Below are positions 37,120 to 45,637 of a stretch of 64,000 nt of DNA, in pieces (positions within the stretch are counted from its first letter, which is position 1; each line of letters begins with the position of its first letter). A program made the translations under genes and the position numbers. Below the pieces are notes generated by a model that had not been told where the DNA came from, searched no databases, and saw nothing but the letters and a program-made list of their open reading frames with translations. The stretch covers positions 186,001-250,000 of the forward strand of contig CAWFHZ010000007.1 of the NCBI GenBank assembly GCA_963815785.1, written 5' to 3'. Source of the stretch: DATFVA01 sp963815785. GTDB taxonomy: Bacteria > Bacteroidota > Ignavibacteria > Ignavibacteriales > Ignavibacteriaceae.

Positions 37120-38118
37120 ATGACAGGTAAACCCAGAATTGCATTGCTGCTTGGAGGCACATCCCCGGAAAAAATAGTCTCTAAACACTCCGCTGAATCA
37201 ATTTATAATGCAGTTAAAACTTTAGGGTATGAGTGTAAATTAATCAATCCGGCTTATGGTGTCTTTCAACCTGAAAAGATTGAGGATTTTTTTACAGATG
37301 AAGACCAATTGCAAATTTCAAACAGAAATTATATTGAAGCTGTAAACTCAAAACTATTTGACGAAATAGACCTTGTTTTTATAGGACTTCATGGTAAATG
37401 GGGAGAAGACGGTACAATTCAATCTCTGCTTGAATTAAGAGGAATAAAATATACCGGTTCAAAAGTTTTATCAAGTTCTATCTCTATGGATAAATCAATG
37501 TCGAAGATTTTATTTCAACATTATGGAGTACAAACTCCTAATTGGTTTTCCATAGATAAAAATCACGCAAACTCTGAGTCTGTAATAAAAAGGATTGAAA
37601 GTGAATTTGGATTTCCCGCAGTCATTAAACCGAATGACCAGGGTTCTACCGTTGGACTGACAGTCTGTAAAAATTCTTCTGAAGTCAGTGACGCTCTTGA
37701 ACTTTCATTCCGGTTCTCCGCTAAAACCATAATAGAAGAATACATACCGGGAAAAGAATTAACTGTGGCAATTCTGGAAGATAAGGCCTTGCCGGTTCTT
37801 GAGATAAAACCTAAAAGCGGTTTATACGATTATGCGAGCAAGTATACTTCAGGAATGAGTGAGTATATTGTGCCTGCTGAGATCCCCGCTGAAGTTGCAG
37901 AGAAAATGCAAGAGCAGGCACTTCTGGCATTTAATGCTTTGGGATGTGAAGTATACGCACGTGCAGATTTCAGGATGAATAATAAATTTGAAACTTTCTG
38001 CCTGGAAGTAAATACGCTCCCTGGAATGACTGCCACCAGTCTTGTTCCCAAAATGGCAAAAGCTGTTGGAATTTCATTTGAACAACTAATAGAACGAATA
38101 ATTCATTTAAGTTTATAA
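37120..38118 (+). CDS. ddl: D-alanine--D-alanine ligase
   Basis: A 332-residue ATP-grasp enzyme for peptidoglycan precursor synthesis. The N-terminal motif is ALLLGGTSPEKIVSKHSA, then GLHGKWGEDGTIQSLLE, the ATP-grasp strand FPAVIKPNDQGSTVGL, and the metal-binding end CLEVNTLPGMTATSLVPKMA. Its stop overlaps the ATG of the DivIC-like gene by one base (TAATG), linking wall synthesis with division. Confidence 0.96.
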   Translation: MTGKPRIALLLGGTSPEKIVSKHSAESIYNAVKTLGYECKLINPAYGVFQPEKIEDFFTDEDQLQISNRNYIEAVNSKLFDEIDLVFIGLHGKWGEDGTIQSLLELRGIKYTGSKVLSSSISMDKSMSKILFQHYGVQTPNWFSIDKNHANSESVIKRIESEFGFPAVIKPNDQGSTVGLTVCKNSSEVSDALELSFRFSAKTIIEEYIPGKELTVAILEDKALPVLEIKPKSGLYDYASKYTSGMSEYIVPAEIPAEVAEKMQEQALLAFNALGCEVYARADFRMNNKFETFCLEVNTLPGMTATSLVPKMAKAVGISFEQLIERIIHLSL

Positions 38119-38411
38119 TGGCTCTAAAAAAAAGCAGGAAATTTATTTTTGGTATAGTTGGATTAATTTTCCTGATTGGAATAATTTTTATCTTTTTTAA
38201 TGAATACGGTATTATCAAATATATCAAACTCCATAACCAGCTGAACGAACTGAACGAAAAAATAACTGAAGTGGAAAAAGAAAATAAAAGACTTCAAAGC
38301 GAGATTGATTCGCTTGAAAATAAAGTTCCCGCAAAAATCGAAGAAGTTGCGAGGGAAAAATATAATATGATAAGACCCGGTGAAAGCAAGATAGTAGTTG
38401 AGGATAAATAA
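38118..38411 (+). CDS. FtsB/DivIC-family septum formation initiator
   Basis: A 97-residue bitopic membrane protein with a short basic cytoplasmic start, one membrane helix (IFGIVGLIFLIGIIFIFF), a periplasmic coiled coil (HNQLNELNEKITEVEKENKRLQSEIDSLENK), and the family's closing part VAREKYNMIRPGES. FtsB/DivIC forms the FtsQBL division complex. It is translationally coupled to ddl upstream and is followed within a few bases by rarA. Confidence 0.9.
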   Translation: MALKKSRKFIFGIVGLIFLIGIIFIFFNEYGIIKYIKLHNQLNELNEKITEVEKENKRLQSEIDSLENKVPAKIEEVAREKYNMIRPGESKIVVEDK

Positions 38412-38415
38412 ATGT

Positions 38416-39708
38416 ATGGCAAAAATTAAAATCCCGCAAATTCCTCTCGCCGAAAGGGTTCGTCCTAAAAGCCTTTCTGAGTTTAAGGGGCAAAGAGAAC
38501 TCCTGGGTGAAAATAAACCTATCCGGTTAATGATTGAAAAAGACACGCTCAGTTCATTTATTATGTGGGGCCCGCCCGGAACCGGTAAAACCACGATTGC
38601 AAGAATTATTGCAGAAGAAACCGATGCAGAATTTTTTCAGTTAAATGCTGTTTCATCGGGAGTAAAAGATATTCGCAAAGTAATTGAAATTGGCGAATCG
38701 AATAAAAATATTAATAAAAGGACAATACTTTTTATAGATGAAATTCACCGTTTTAATAAATCACAGCAGGATGCTTTATTAAATTCTGTTGAAGCTGGAA
38801 TAGTAATTCTTATCGGTGCTACTACAGAAAATCCTTCTTTCGAGGTTATTCCTGCTTTAAGATCAAGAGCAAGAGTTTATGTGCTTGAAGAATTATCAAA
38901 AGATGATTTGTTATCAATTTTAGAAACTGCAATTGAGAAAGATGAATTTTTATCTCAGCTTAAAATAGAAAATATTGATAAAGAATTTTTAATTTACCTT
39001 TCCGGTGGTGATGCACGTTCCTTGCTGAGTATTTTTGAAGCTGCTGTTGTGCAGGAAATCGATTCAATACCTCTGAAAATTGATAAAGCAGTTCTTGAAA
39101 ATGTAGTTCAGCGAAAAAATATTTTATATGATAAGGGCGGCGAAGAACACTATAATGTTATATCTGCGTTTATTAAAAGTGTAAGGGGAAGTGATCCTGA
39201 TGCCGCAGTTTACTGGCTGGCAAGGATGATTGAAGGAGGAGAAGATCCTGTTTTTATTGCGAGAAGATTGGTTGTTCTTGCATCGGAAGATATTGGAAAT
39301 GCTTCTCCAAATGGATTAGTGTTAGCAGAAGCCGCATTTGAAGCGGTAAATAAAATCGGTATGCCTGAAGCGAGAATAATTCTTGCACAATGTACAACAT
39401 ACTTAGCCTCCTGTCCCAAAAGTAATGCCGCCTATCTTGCTATTGATGAAGCTTTGAGTTATGTGAAGAATAATCCGCTTTATAATGTTCCACTACATTT
39501 GAGAAATGCGCCTACAAAGCTAATGAAAGACTTAAAGTACGGGAAAGAATATAAATATCCTCACAGTTATGAAAATCATTTTCTTTTAGAGGATTACTTG
39601 CCTGACGAAATGAAGAGTGTGCAGTTTTACAAACCGACAGAAAGCGGACAGGAAAAAGGTCTGAAAGAAAGATTAAAATTTCTTTGGAAGAATAAGAAGA
39701 AGTATTAA
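38416..39708 (+). CDS. rarA: Replication-associated recombination ATPase RarA
   Basis: A 430-residue AAA+ ATPase of the RarA/MgsA/WRNIP1 family, which acts at stalled forks. Motifs: LAERVRPKSLSEFKGQ, Walker A GPPGTGKTT, Walker B FIDEIHRFNKSQQDALL, sensor 1 GATTENPSFEV, and the C-terminal tetramerisation domain (AAVYWLARMIEGGEDP). An in-frame TTG at 38398, inside the upstream gene, would add six residues. ATG 38416 fits the family start better. It converges with dprA. Confidence 0.95.
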   Translation: MAKIKIPQIPLAERVRPKSLSEFKGQRELLGENKPIRLMIEKDTLSSFIMWGPPGTGKTTIARIIAEETDAEFFQLNAVSSGVKDIRKVIEIGESNKNINKRTILFIDEIHRFNKSQQDALLNSVEAGIVILIGATTENPSFEVIPALRSRARVYVLEELSKDDLLSILETAIEKDEFLSQLKIENIDKEFLIYLSGGDARSLLSIFEAAVVQEIDSIPLKIDKAVLENVVQRKNILYDKGGEEHYNVISAFIKSVRGSDPDAAVYWLARMIEGGEDPVFIARRLVVLASEDIGNASPNGLVLAEAAFEAVNKIGMPEARIILAQCTTYLASCPKSNAAYLAIDEALSYVKNNPLYNVPLHLRNAPTKLMKDLKYGKEYKYPHSYENHFLLEDYLPDEMKSVQFYKPTESGQEKGLKERLKFLWKNKKKY

Positions 39709-39764
39709 GGAATTAGCGAATCTTCGAATCAATTCGGTAATCCGCAAAATCGAAAATCCGGTAG

Positions 39765-40886
39765 TTATAAAGCCGCAAACATTTTCCCCGGCAGTTGTTT
39801 TACTAATCCTTTAAACTCAAGCGATAAAAGATGAACAAGACATTCCGAAGTATTCATATGTGTAAGTGATGCAATCTTATCAATCTGCTGAGGCTCGTTG
39901 GAAATTGTTGCAATTATTTTTTCTTCAAACAGATTTAATCCTTCAATTTTCTTTGGAATATTCTTACCCAGTATAGGTTTCAATTTAAGTTCCAGTTCAA
40001 CCAGAACATCTTCCGCAGAACGTATTAACTTCGCTTCACCTTTTTGGATTAACAGGTTGGTTCCCTCTGATTGCCGTACCCCAAGATTTCCCGGAACAGA
40101 AAAAACTTCCTTTCCCTGGTCTAAGGCAAAAGCAGCAGTCTGCATTGCTCCTCCGCTGGCTCCTGTCTCAACAACGATTGTTCCTAAACTAAGTCCCGAA
40201 ATAATTCGATTTCGTTTCGGGAAGTTTTGAGCATCGGGTTTAGTTCCCAAAGGATATTCTGAAATTATTAATCCTTTTTCGGCTATCTCCTGGAATAATT
40301 TTTTGTTTTCAGGCGGATAAATTACATCGAGTCCGGAGCCGATAATGGCAACTGTTCTGCCACTTTCTTTTAAGGTTCTGCTATGAGCGATAGAATCAAT
40401 TCCACGGGCCATCCCACTCACAATTGCAATTCCCTGATTTGTAAGCTCAGAAGTCAATCTTTCAGCTTGGATTTTGCCATAGTTAGTCGGCTGTCTTGTC
40501 CCTACAATTGCTATAGAGTAAACATCTTTTTCATCCGGGTTACCAATGGTGTAAAGAATTAATGGCGGGTCATAAATTTTTTTCAGTACGGATGGATATT
40601 CAGTATCCCAAACCGTTACAATTGAAGCATTAAGTTTATCCAGTTTTTGAAGTTCATCCTGAACCAGGTTTTCAAATTCTCTAAAACGTGAATTTATTTT
40701 CTGAATTCTTTTAGCGAGATTAATGCTAATGCCTTCAACCTCTAATAATGATTTATATTCGGCGGATAAGATTTTACCTGTGGATCTGAAACGTGCCAGA
40801 AGATTTCTGAATTTCCCCGGTCCGATACCCTCAACTTCAAGCAGAAGTCTTAGCTCAGTTAATTTATCTAAACTAAGTTTGGTCAA
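39765..40886 (-). CDS. dprA: DNA-processing protein DprA
   Basis: A 373-residue loader of RecA on incoming single-stranded DNA during transformation. It has an N-terminal helix-hairpin-helix region (residues 1-75), then the Rossmann-like DNA-binding core: IVGTRQPTNYGK, SGMARGIDSIAH, GSGLDVIYPPENKKLF and ISEYPLGTKPDAQNFPKRNRIISG. A winged-helix C-terminal domain follows (residues about 310-373). It is last in a minus-strand series and starts 13 bases after the EutN/CcmL-type gene. Confidence 0.95.
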   Translation of the reverse strand: MTKLSLDKLTELRLLLEVEGIGPGKFRNLLARFRSTGKILSAEYKSLLEVEGISINLAKRIQKINSRFREFENLVQDELQKLDKLNASIVTVWDTEYPSVLKKIYDPPLILYTIGNPDEKDVYSIAIVGTRQPTNYGKIQAERLTSELTNQGIAIVSGMARGIDSIAHSRTLKESGRTVAIIGSGLDVIYPPENKKLFQEIAEKGLIISEYPLGTKPDAQNFPKRNRIISGLSLGTIVVETGASGGAMQTAAFALDQGKEVFSVPGNLGVRQSEGTNLLIQKGEAKLIRSAEDVLVELELKLKPILGKNIPKKIEGLNLFEEKIIATISNEPQQIDKIASLTHMNTSECLVHLLSLEFKGLVKQLPGKMFAAL

Positions 40887-40899
40887 CTTTCAAATTAAA

Positions 40900-41187
40900 T
40901 TAAAGATTACTGATTTCTATTTCATCAACTACCGCAACAACCATTGAATGTACAGGAGCTTTTCTATGGCCAAGTATCTGTACAACCGCTGCTCCCTCCT
41001 GAACTACAAGAACAGTATCGCCTATTCCGGCATCAACAGTATCAAGCGCGACAACATCCTTCTTCCCAAGAAATTTTCCATTAAGATCAATTGGATGAAT
41101 GATTAATAGTTTATGCCCGACAAGGTATGAATTTTTTTGAGTTGCAACAACATTCCCCTTAACTTTTGCCAGTATCACTTTTCTCAT
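40900..41187 (-). CDS. EutN/CcmL-family microcompartment vertex protein
   Basis: A 95-residue BMC-P (pentameric vertex) protein. The family core is clear: ILAKVKGNVVATQKNSYLVGHKLLIIHPID, then VALDTVDAGIGDTVLVVQEGAA, and a C-terminal VHSMVVAVVDEIE. These proteins cap the corners of bacterial microcompartments or carboxysomes. No hexameric BMC-H shell gene or signature cargo enzyme is in the window, so this is a solitary copy that may be a satellite of a locus elsewhere. It overlaps the end of the small membrane protein gene by 29 bases and is followed by dprA. Confidence 0.88.
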   Translation of the reverse strand: MRKVILAKVKGNVVATQKNSYLVGHKLLIIHPIDLNGKFLGKKDVVALDTVDAGIGDTVLVVQEGAAVVQILGHRKAPVHSMVVAVVDEIEISNL

Positions 41188-41449
41188 CCTGTGCAGATAA
41201 GTTTCTGCTTCTATATAGAATAGCAGCCGGGAAAATAATTATATAAGTTATAATCAGAATAATGGGTGAAAAAACCAGAGACGCTGTGCTATTCCATTTA
41301 CCAATACTCATTACATAATATCCTAAAATGAGCAGGAGGAAACCAAGATAGAAAAAGAAATAATTTCTATTCTCCCAGTAAATTTTAAAGGGAGAACTAA
41401 AAACTTTTTTAGATGATTTTGTAGTTCTTTTAACAACTTTCTTTGCCAT
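41159..41449 (-). CDS. Small two-helix membrane protein (DUF3098-like, tentative)
   Basis: A 96-residue protein starting at ATG 41449, which has a proper GGAG site seven bases upstream. A longer open frame to 41524 runs through the hairpins and is unlikely to be translated. The basic N-terminus (MAKKVVKRTTKSSKKVF) is followed by two membrane helices, YFFFYLGFLLLILGYYVM and LVFSPIILIITYIIIFPAAIL, and a polar tail. The topology resembles DUF3098 proteins of Bacteroidota, but the match is by eye only. It overlaps the EutN-type gene by 29 bases. Confidence 0.72.
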   Translation of the reverse strand: MAKKVVKRTTKSSKKVFSSPFKIYWENRNYFFFYLGFLLLILGYYVMSIGKWNSTASLVFSPIILIITYIIIFPAAILYRSRNLSAQDEKSDTGKS

Positions 41450-41471
41450 ATAATCACTCCAAAATAAAATT

Positions 41472-41553
41472 AAAATAAAGCCCGGTGATGGGGGTACCAC
41501 CGGGCCCGACTCGTTTACCATCAAAGGGCAGGGGAGGACCCTTTGAAAGAGTC
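41472..41553 (-). promoter_or_regulatory. Two-hairpin structured spacer; downstream hairpin is a likely terminator/attenuator
   Basis: Read on the minus strand, a 5-bp helix (GACTC at 41553-41549, GAGTC at 41512-41508) encloses an 8-bp hairpin TCAAAGGG/CCCTTTGA (41546-41539 with 41528-41521) with a C-rich loop. Then comes an 8-bp GC-rich hairpin GCCCGGTG/CACCGGGC (41505-41498 with 41487-41480) followed by TTTATTTTAATTTTA. The second hairpin is a convincing terminator. It sits about 30 bases before the GGAG/ATG of the small membrane protein gene, so it may end the upstream transcript or act as an attenuator. It matches no riboswitch class I can recall. Confidence 0.6.
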
Positions 41554-41594
41554 AATCAAATATAAATCTGATCTGAAACTATTTCAAGCAACAA

Positions 41595-41843
41595 TTATTT
41601 ACTGATTTGATAAACAATTTTTCTGATAGTATCGAATTGTAAGTAAGGATACTCCTCGCGAATCGAATCAATCGCATCTCCGGCACTAACCTTACTAGCT
41701 CTCAACTGTTTAAATTTTTTCCTGATCTGGTAATCACGAACGGATTTTTCATCTATTAACCCCTGTGAACTGAGAAGTTCATAAATATCATCACTGATCA
41801 GATCAGATAAGGGGTTATCTATTTTTGCTTTAATGGATTTCAT
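41595..41843 (-). CDS. Small helical protein, unknown function
   Basis: An 82-residue charged protein without membrane or secretion signals. The C-terminal half (RKKFKQLRASKVSAGDAIDSIREEYPYLQFDTIRKIVYQ) looks like two or three helices and could be a helix-turn-helix of the Mor or sigma-region type, but this is only a guess from pattern. ATG 41843 is chosen over an in-frame ATG at 41852, because the AAAGG site lies too close to the latter. Its downstream side is the two-hairpin spacer. Confidence 0.6.
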   Translation of the reverse strand: MKSIKAKIDNPLSDLISDDIYELLSSQGLIDEKSVRDYQIRKKFKQLRASKVSAGDAIDSIREEYPYLQFDTIRKIVYQISK

Positions 41844-41852
41844 CGCTTCCAT

Positions 41853-42273
41853 CCTTTCTTTATTAGTGAATGCATTTACCTATAAATAGTATCAACTGAT
41901 TTAATACACTGATTCCTTTCGTTAAGTTCCATTAAAAACAATAAAAAAACCGACCAGAGGCAATCCCTAAATCGGCATTAATTTGCTACTCCGGTAAAAC
42001 AAAATTAAGTAAATTTTACACTGTAGCAAATCGTTTATATTACAATCCCTAATAATTTTGATGTAAATATGGATATATTGGAAATAAATGTCAAGATGTT
42101 ATTGATAAAGAAATAATAAAAAATTTGTAACGGAGAGATTGATTTAATAAATTAAATTCTAAGTAGTATTATTTCTAAATGTTTTCTTACCACCAAACTA
42201 TTAGATTCTAATTTACTTTAATAAGCTAATTGGTTAAGTTAATATTATTCGATAATCATTTTGCGGGGTTAAA
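41853..42273. other. Gene-free stretch with nested inverted repeat and flanking direct repeats
   Basis: This is the only gene-free interval over 300 bases, lying between divergent genes. It holds the direct repeat CAATCCCTAA at 41961-41970 and 42043-42052. Between the copies is an inverted repeat ATTTGCTAC (41981-41989)/GTAGCAAAT (42023-42031), and nested within that a second one, GTAAAA (41994-41999)/TTTTAC (42014-42019). The rest is A+T-rich and should hold the promoters of both flanking genes. No open frame, tRNA or IS end was seen. Confidence 0.6.
41981..42031. repeat. Nested inverted repeat
   Basis: Outer arms ATTTGCTAC/GTAGCAAAT (9 bp, perfect) and inner arms GTAAAA/TTTTAC (6 bp, perfect), separated by 4 and 3 bases respectively, with a 14-base central loop. 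They can form one interrupted hairpin. It could be an operator pair or an RNA structure in the leader of either flanking gene. It has no T run for termination. Confidence 0.6.
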
Positions 42274-44424
42274 ATGAGAATGATATTAAATAGCCTGCTT
42301 TTTTTCTTCCTTATTTTCAATGAATCTAGTTATTGTCAATGGTTCTGGCAAAACCCGAAACCAACAGGAAATAGTTTGCAATCAGTCTTTTTCATAGATT
42401 CAAGTACAGGTTGGGTTGTAGGAAGTATTGGAACAATTCTCAAGACATTAGATGGTGGAAACAAGTGGGTACCTCAGAATAGTGGTATATCAAACAGTTT
42501 GCAATCAGTCTTTTTCACAGATTCAAATATCGGCTGGGTCGTTGGATCAGGTGGAAAAATTTTAAAAACAACTAATGGTGGAGACTATTGGATATCTTTA
42601 AATAGCGGCACATCAGGATATTTGAATTCAGTTTATTTTAATGATTCAAATACCGGATGGGCAGTTGGAGATGGGGGAATAATACTGAAAACAAATGACG
42701 GTGGCAGTAGTTGGGTATCGCATAATGTAGGAACTGCAAGTTATTTGAAATCAGTTTTTTTTATAGATTCAAATACTGGGTGGGTTGTAGGAGGCGCTGA
42801 TTACGCTCCTAATATTTTAAAGACCACTGATGGGGGAAATAGTTGGGTAACTTTAAGCACAGGCAATTCAACTGGCTTCCATTCAGTTTTTTTCCTTGAT
42901 TCAAATACAGGCTGGGTTGTGGGATACGATTTTTATAGTGGAGGGATGATCCTCAAGACAACTGATGGAGGGGACAACTGGTCATCTCAAAGTAGCGGTA
43001 TATCCAATTATTTACTATCTATCTTTTTTATAGATTCAAATACCGGCTTTGCTGTAGGAGATTTTGGAACAGTACTTAAAACAACTAATGGTGGAAACAA
43101 CTGGACATATCAAAATAGTGGGACCACAGAATTTTTATTTTCAATCTTTTTTACTGATTCAAGTACGGGCTTTCTGGTTGGAGATTTTGGAACAATAGTT
43201 AATACTACTGATGGCGGCAATGATTGGACCTATCAAAGTAGTGGAATTACTCCTTATTTATTGACATCAGTCAATTTCATAGATTCAAATACAGGCTGGG
43301 TCGCAGGTTTAGATTTAGGATTAAACGGAAACTATGGAATTGTTCTTAAGACTACGAATGGCGGAAATAACTGGGAATATCAAAATATCGGAAACAAACC
43401 TAATTTGAACTCGGTTTATTTTACTGATATTAATACTGGTTGGGTTGTCGGTGGAAATGGAAACGGGTCGGCAACTATCCTCAAAACGACTGACGGTGGA
43501 GATAACTGGATTTCTCAAAGCATTGGAACCAACGAAGTATGGACCTCAGTATATTTTATTAATCCAAATATCGGCTGGGTTGTAGGATTTAATACTAATA
43601 CAATACTTAAAACAACAAATGGTGGAGAGAACTGGATATTTCAAAATAATGGAATTTCTTTAAATGATTTACGATCGGTCTATTTCATAGATCCAAGCAA
43701 GGGCTGGGCTGTTGGGAATAACGGAACAATTATTAAAACCGTTGATGGCGGGAATAATTGGAATCCACAGACTAGTGGAACCTATAACTTGTTGCAATCA
43801 GTCTATTTTATTGATGCAAGTACGGGTTGGACCGTAGGTGATTATGGAGCATTTCTAAAGACAACTAATGGCGGGAACAATTGGATGCCCCAAAGCAGCA
43901 GCTATTCATTTAATTGGAAGTCTGTATATTTTTCTGATATAAATAATGGTTGGGTGGTAGGCTCCAATGGTAAAATCATTAAAACGAATGATGGAGGTAA
44001 TAATTGGATTCTCCAGCTAAGTGGAACTGGTCAACCTTTACATTCTGTTTATTTTACTGATTTAAATACTGGTTGGGCTGTTGGGGGTTATGGAACGATA
44101 CTTAAAACAACTGATGGAGGTGGAATATCATTTGTAAGTGAAGAAAAAGAAAAAAGACCAACCGGATACATTCTTTCACAAAACTATCCAAATCCATTTA
44201 ACCCAATAACAAAAATAAAATACCAACTGCCGGAATTAAGCAAAGTGAAATTGACCGTCTACGATGTTCTTGGGAGAGAAATCAAAACACTTGTTAATGA
44301 AGAAAAAACTCCTGGAGATTATGAGGTGGAGTTTGATGGAACTAAACTATCGAGTGGAATTTATTTTTATGAAATTAAAGCGGGGGAATATACTCAGACT
44401 AAAAAGATGATGCTTTTAAAGTAG
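42274..44424 (+). CDS. Secreted 14-repeat YCF48/BNR-like protein with T9SS sorting domain
   Basis: A 716-residue exported protein. A signal peptide (residues 1 to about 22) precedes 14 tandem repeats of about 40-48 residues. Each repeat has the plan L.SV.F.D.NTGW.VG..G.ILKT.DGG..W..Q.SG, as in YCF48/photosynthesis-assembly and BNR-type beta-propellers, so two seven-bladed propellers are possible. The last 85 residues are a type IX secretion (Por) C-terminal domain starting at YILSQNYPNPFNP and ending TKKMMLLK. It is probably surface-attached or released. Ligand or activity is unknown. The repeats differ enough at DNA level to be old rather than recent duplications. GCGGGG lies seven bases before the ATG. 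Confidence 0.9.
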   Translation: MRMILNSLLFFFLIFNESSYCQWFWQNPKPTGNSLQSVFFIDSSTGWVVGSIGTILKTLDGGNKWVPQNSGISNSLQSVFFTDSNIGWVVGSGGKILKTTNGGDYWISLNSGTSGYLNSVYFNDSNTGWAVGDGGIILKTNDGGSSWVSHNVGTASYLKSVFFIDSNTGWVVGGADYAPNILKTTDGGNSWVTLSTGNSTGFHSVFFLDSNTGWVVGYDFYSGGMILKTTDGGDNWSSQSSGISNYLLSIFFIDSNTGFAVGDFGTVLKTTNGGNNWTYQNSGTTEFLFSIFFTDSSTGFLVGDFGTIVNTTDGGNDWTYQSSGITPYLLTSVNFIDSNTGWVAGLDLGLNGNYGIVLKTTNGGNNWEYQNIGNKPNLNSVYFTDINTGWVVGGNGNGSATILKTTDGGDNWISQSIGTNEVWTSVYFINPNIGWVVGFNTNTILKTTNGGENWIFQNNGISLNDLRSVYFIDPSKGWAVGNNGTIIKTVDGGNNWNPQTSGTYNLLQSVYFIDASTGWTVGDYGAFLKTTNGGNNWMPQSSSYSFNWKSVYFSDINNGWVVGSNGKIIKTNDGGNNWILQLSGTGQPLHSVYFTDLNTGWAVGGYGTILKTTDGGGISFVSEEKEKRPTGYILSQNYPNPFNPITKIKYQLPELSKVKLTVYDVLGREIKTLVNEEKTPGDYEVEFDGTKLSSGIYFYEIKAGEYTQTKKMMLLK

Positions 44425-44499
44425 TAACTTATAAATTTTTTAATAAACGCATTTCAGGTGTAAGCGACAGTTTAGGTAATCAACAATAATGGTACCGAA

Positions 44500-45388
44500 T
44501 TGAAAAAAATATTACCTGTAATTTTTATTTTGACTTTGCTATTTGGTTGCAAGGAGAAAATTGCAGAGCCAATGATTGAACAATCAAAAAATCCAACATT
44601 AAAATTATTAGAACCAAATGGAAATAAGATATTTGTTTCAGGACAAAATATCACCATTTCCTGGGAATCATCAGATATAGAAGAATTCGATATTGATATG
44701 AGTTATGATGGAGGAATTACGTGGCAATTAATTGCAGAAAGATTAGACAGTCTTAGAAAATCTTTTAACTTTACGCCTATAGATACCTGTTCATATTATT
44801 GTCTTATCAAAATTCAAGATTCTAACGATCCAAATATTAATGATACTTCAGATTCGACATTTACTTTAGTTGATATAAATGAAGCTAAGACATATTACCA
44901 ACTGCAAGAAGGTAATATATGGCTTTATAATGAATTTAACGGTATTGATAGCAGTTATGAAAAGCATGAAATCATAGGTGATACAATAATTAATAATGTA
45001 TCCTACTTTAAAATGAAAATCAGTTTTCCACCTAATTATTATAAATTTTATCGTATTTCTGAGAAAGGTAGTTTATTAGAATACAGTGGTAATAGAGAAA
45101 TCGTAATATTAGATTTTACCCTTCCCCCGGGAGAATATCAAATCAACGAAGCGGTATTAATTGAACGGGGGAGATACATCTAAATCGTTCTTTAATAAGC
45201 AATCAAGTGTGAAATGGCAATATTTCCAATACGGTAGCGGATTTGGAAGTGAAACTTATGATGAATTTGCCGAGGGATTGGGTAAAACTTCTGCATACAG
45301 TGGCGATTTATGGAGTTATGTGAGTTATTCATTAAAAGGTGCGGTAATAAACCATATATTATACGGAGATACTTCCCTAACAAAATAA
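44500..45388 (+). CDS. Lipoprotein, unknown function (frameshift near 45167)
   Basis: About 295 residues when one base is removed. It opens with a lipoprotein signal (KKILPVIFILTLLFGCKEK, lipobox LLFGC). An Ig-like or GPI-anchored-type beta domain follows (residues about 27-125, PNGNKIFVSGQNITISWESSDIEEF), and then a C-terminal region with YYQLQEGNIWLYNEFNG and later SKSFFNKQSSVKWQYF. The frame breaks at the G5 run 45167-45171. Deleting one G gives VLIERGDTSKSFF and continues to 45388. The start is a TTG at 44500 with no clear ribosome binding site. It follows the repeat protein on the same strand, so both may be surface components. Confidence 0.72.
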
Positions 45389-45637
45389 GTTAGATTATTC
45401 ATTTTCTATAAACCTTCCATGTTTGGTTCAATATTATCCTTAATCTTATAGCAAAAAGTTCAGAAAAGAAACATTAAGCTTACCAGGCAAGAGTTCTTTT
45501 ACTTTTATTAGGCTTTAAAAACCTTAAAAAAAGATTGAGTGCAGAGAAAATAATGTTGCGATAACTAAAAAAAGAATGTTAACTTTAAAAGATTCATTAC
45601 AAATCTATATGATTTAATTACATCAGGAAAGTTAAGA

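Noticed and set aside
36441..41187. Microcompartment operon made of the class II aldolase and EutN-type genes
   Set aside because: The two genes are on opposite strands and separated by ddl, divIC, rarA and dprA; no shell hexamer gene is present.
41450..41524. Upstream extension of the small membrane protein (25 extra codons)
   Set aside because: It would run through the two-hairpin spacer, lacks a ribosome binding site at 41524, and the internal ATG at 41449 has a good GGAG site.
41480..41553. tRNA or SRP RNA in the structured spacer
   Set aside because: There is no acceptor/T-loop pattern (GTTCRA) and no conserved SRP tetraloop region; only simple hairpins are present.
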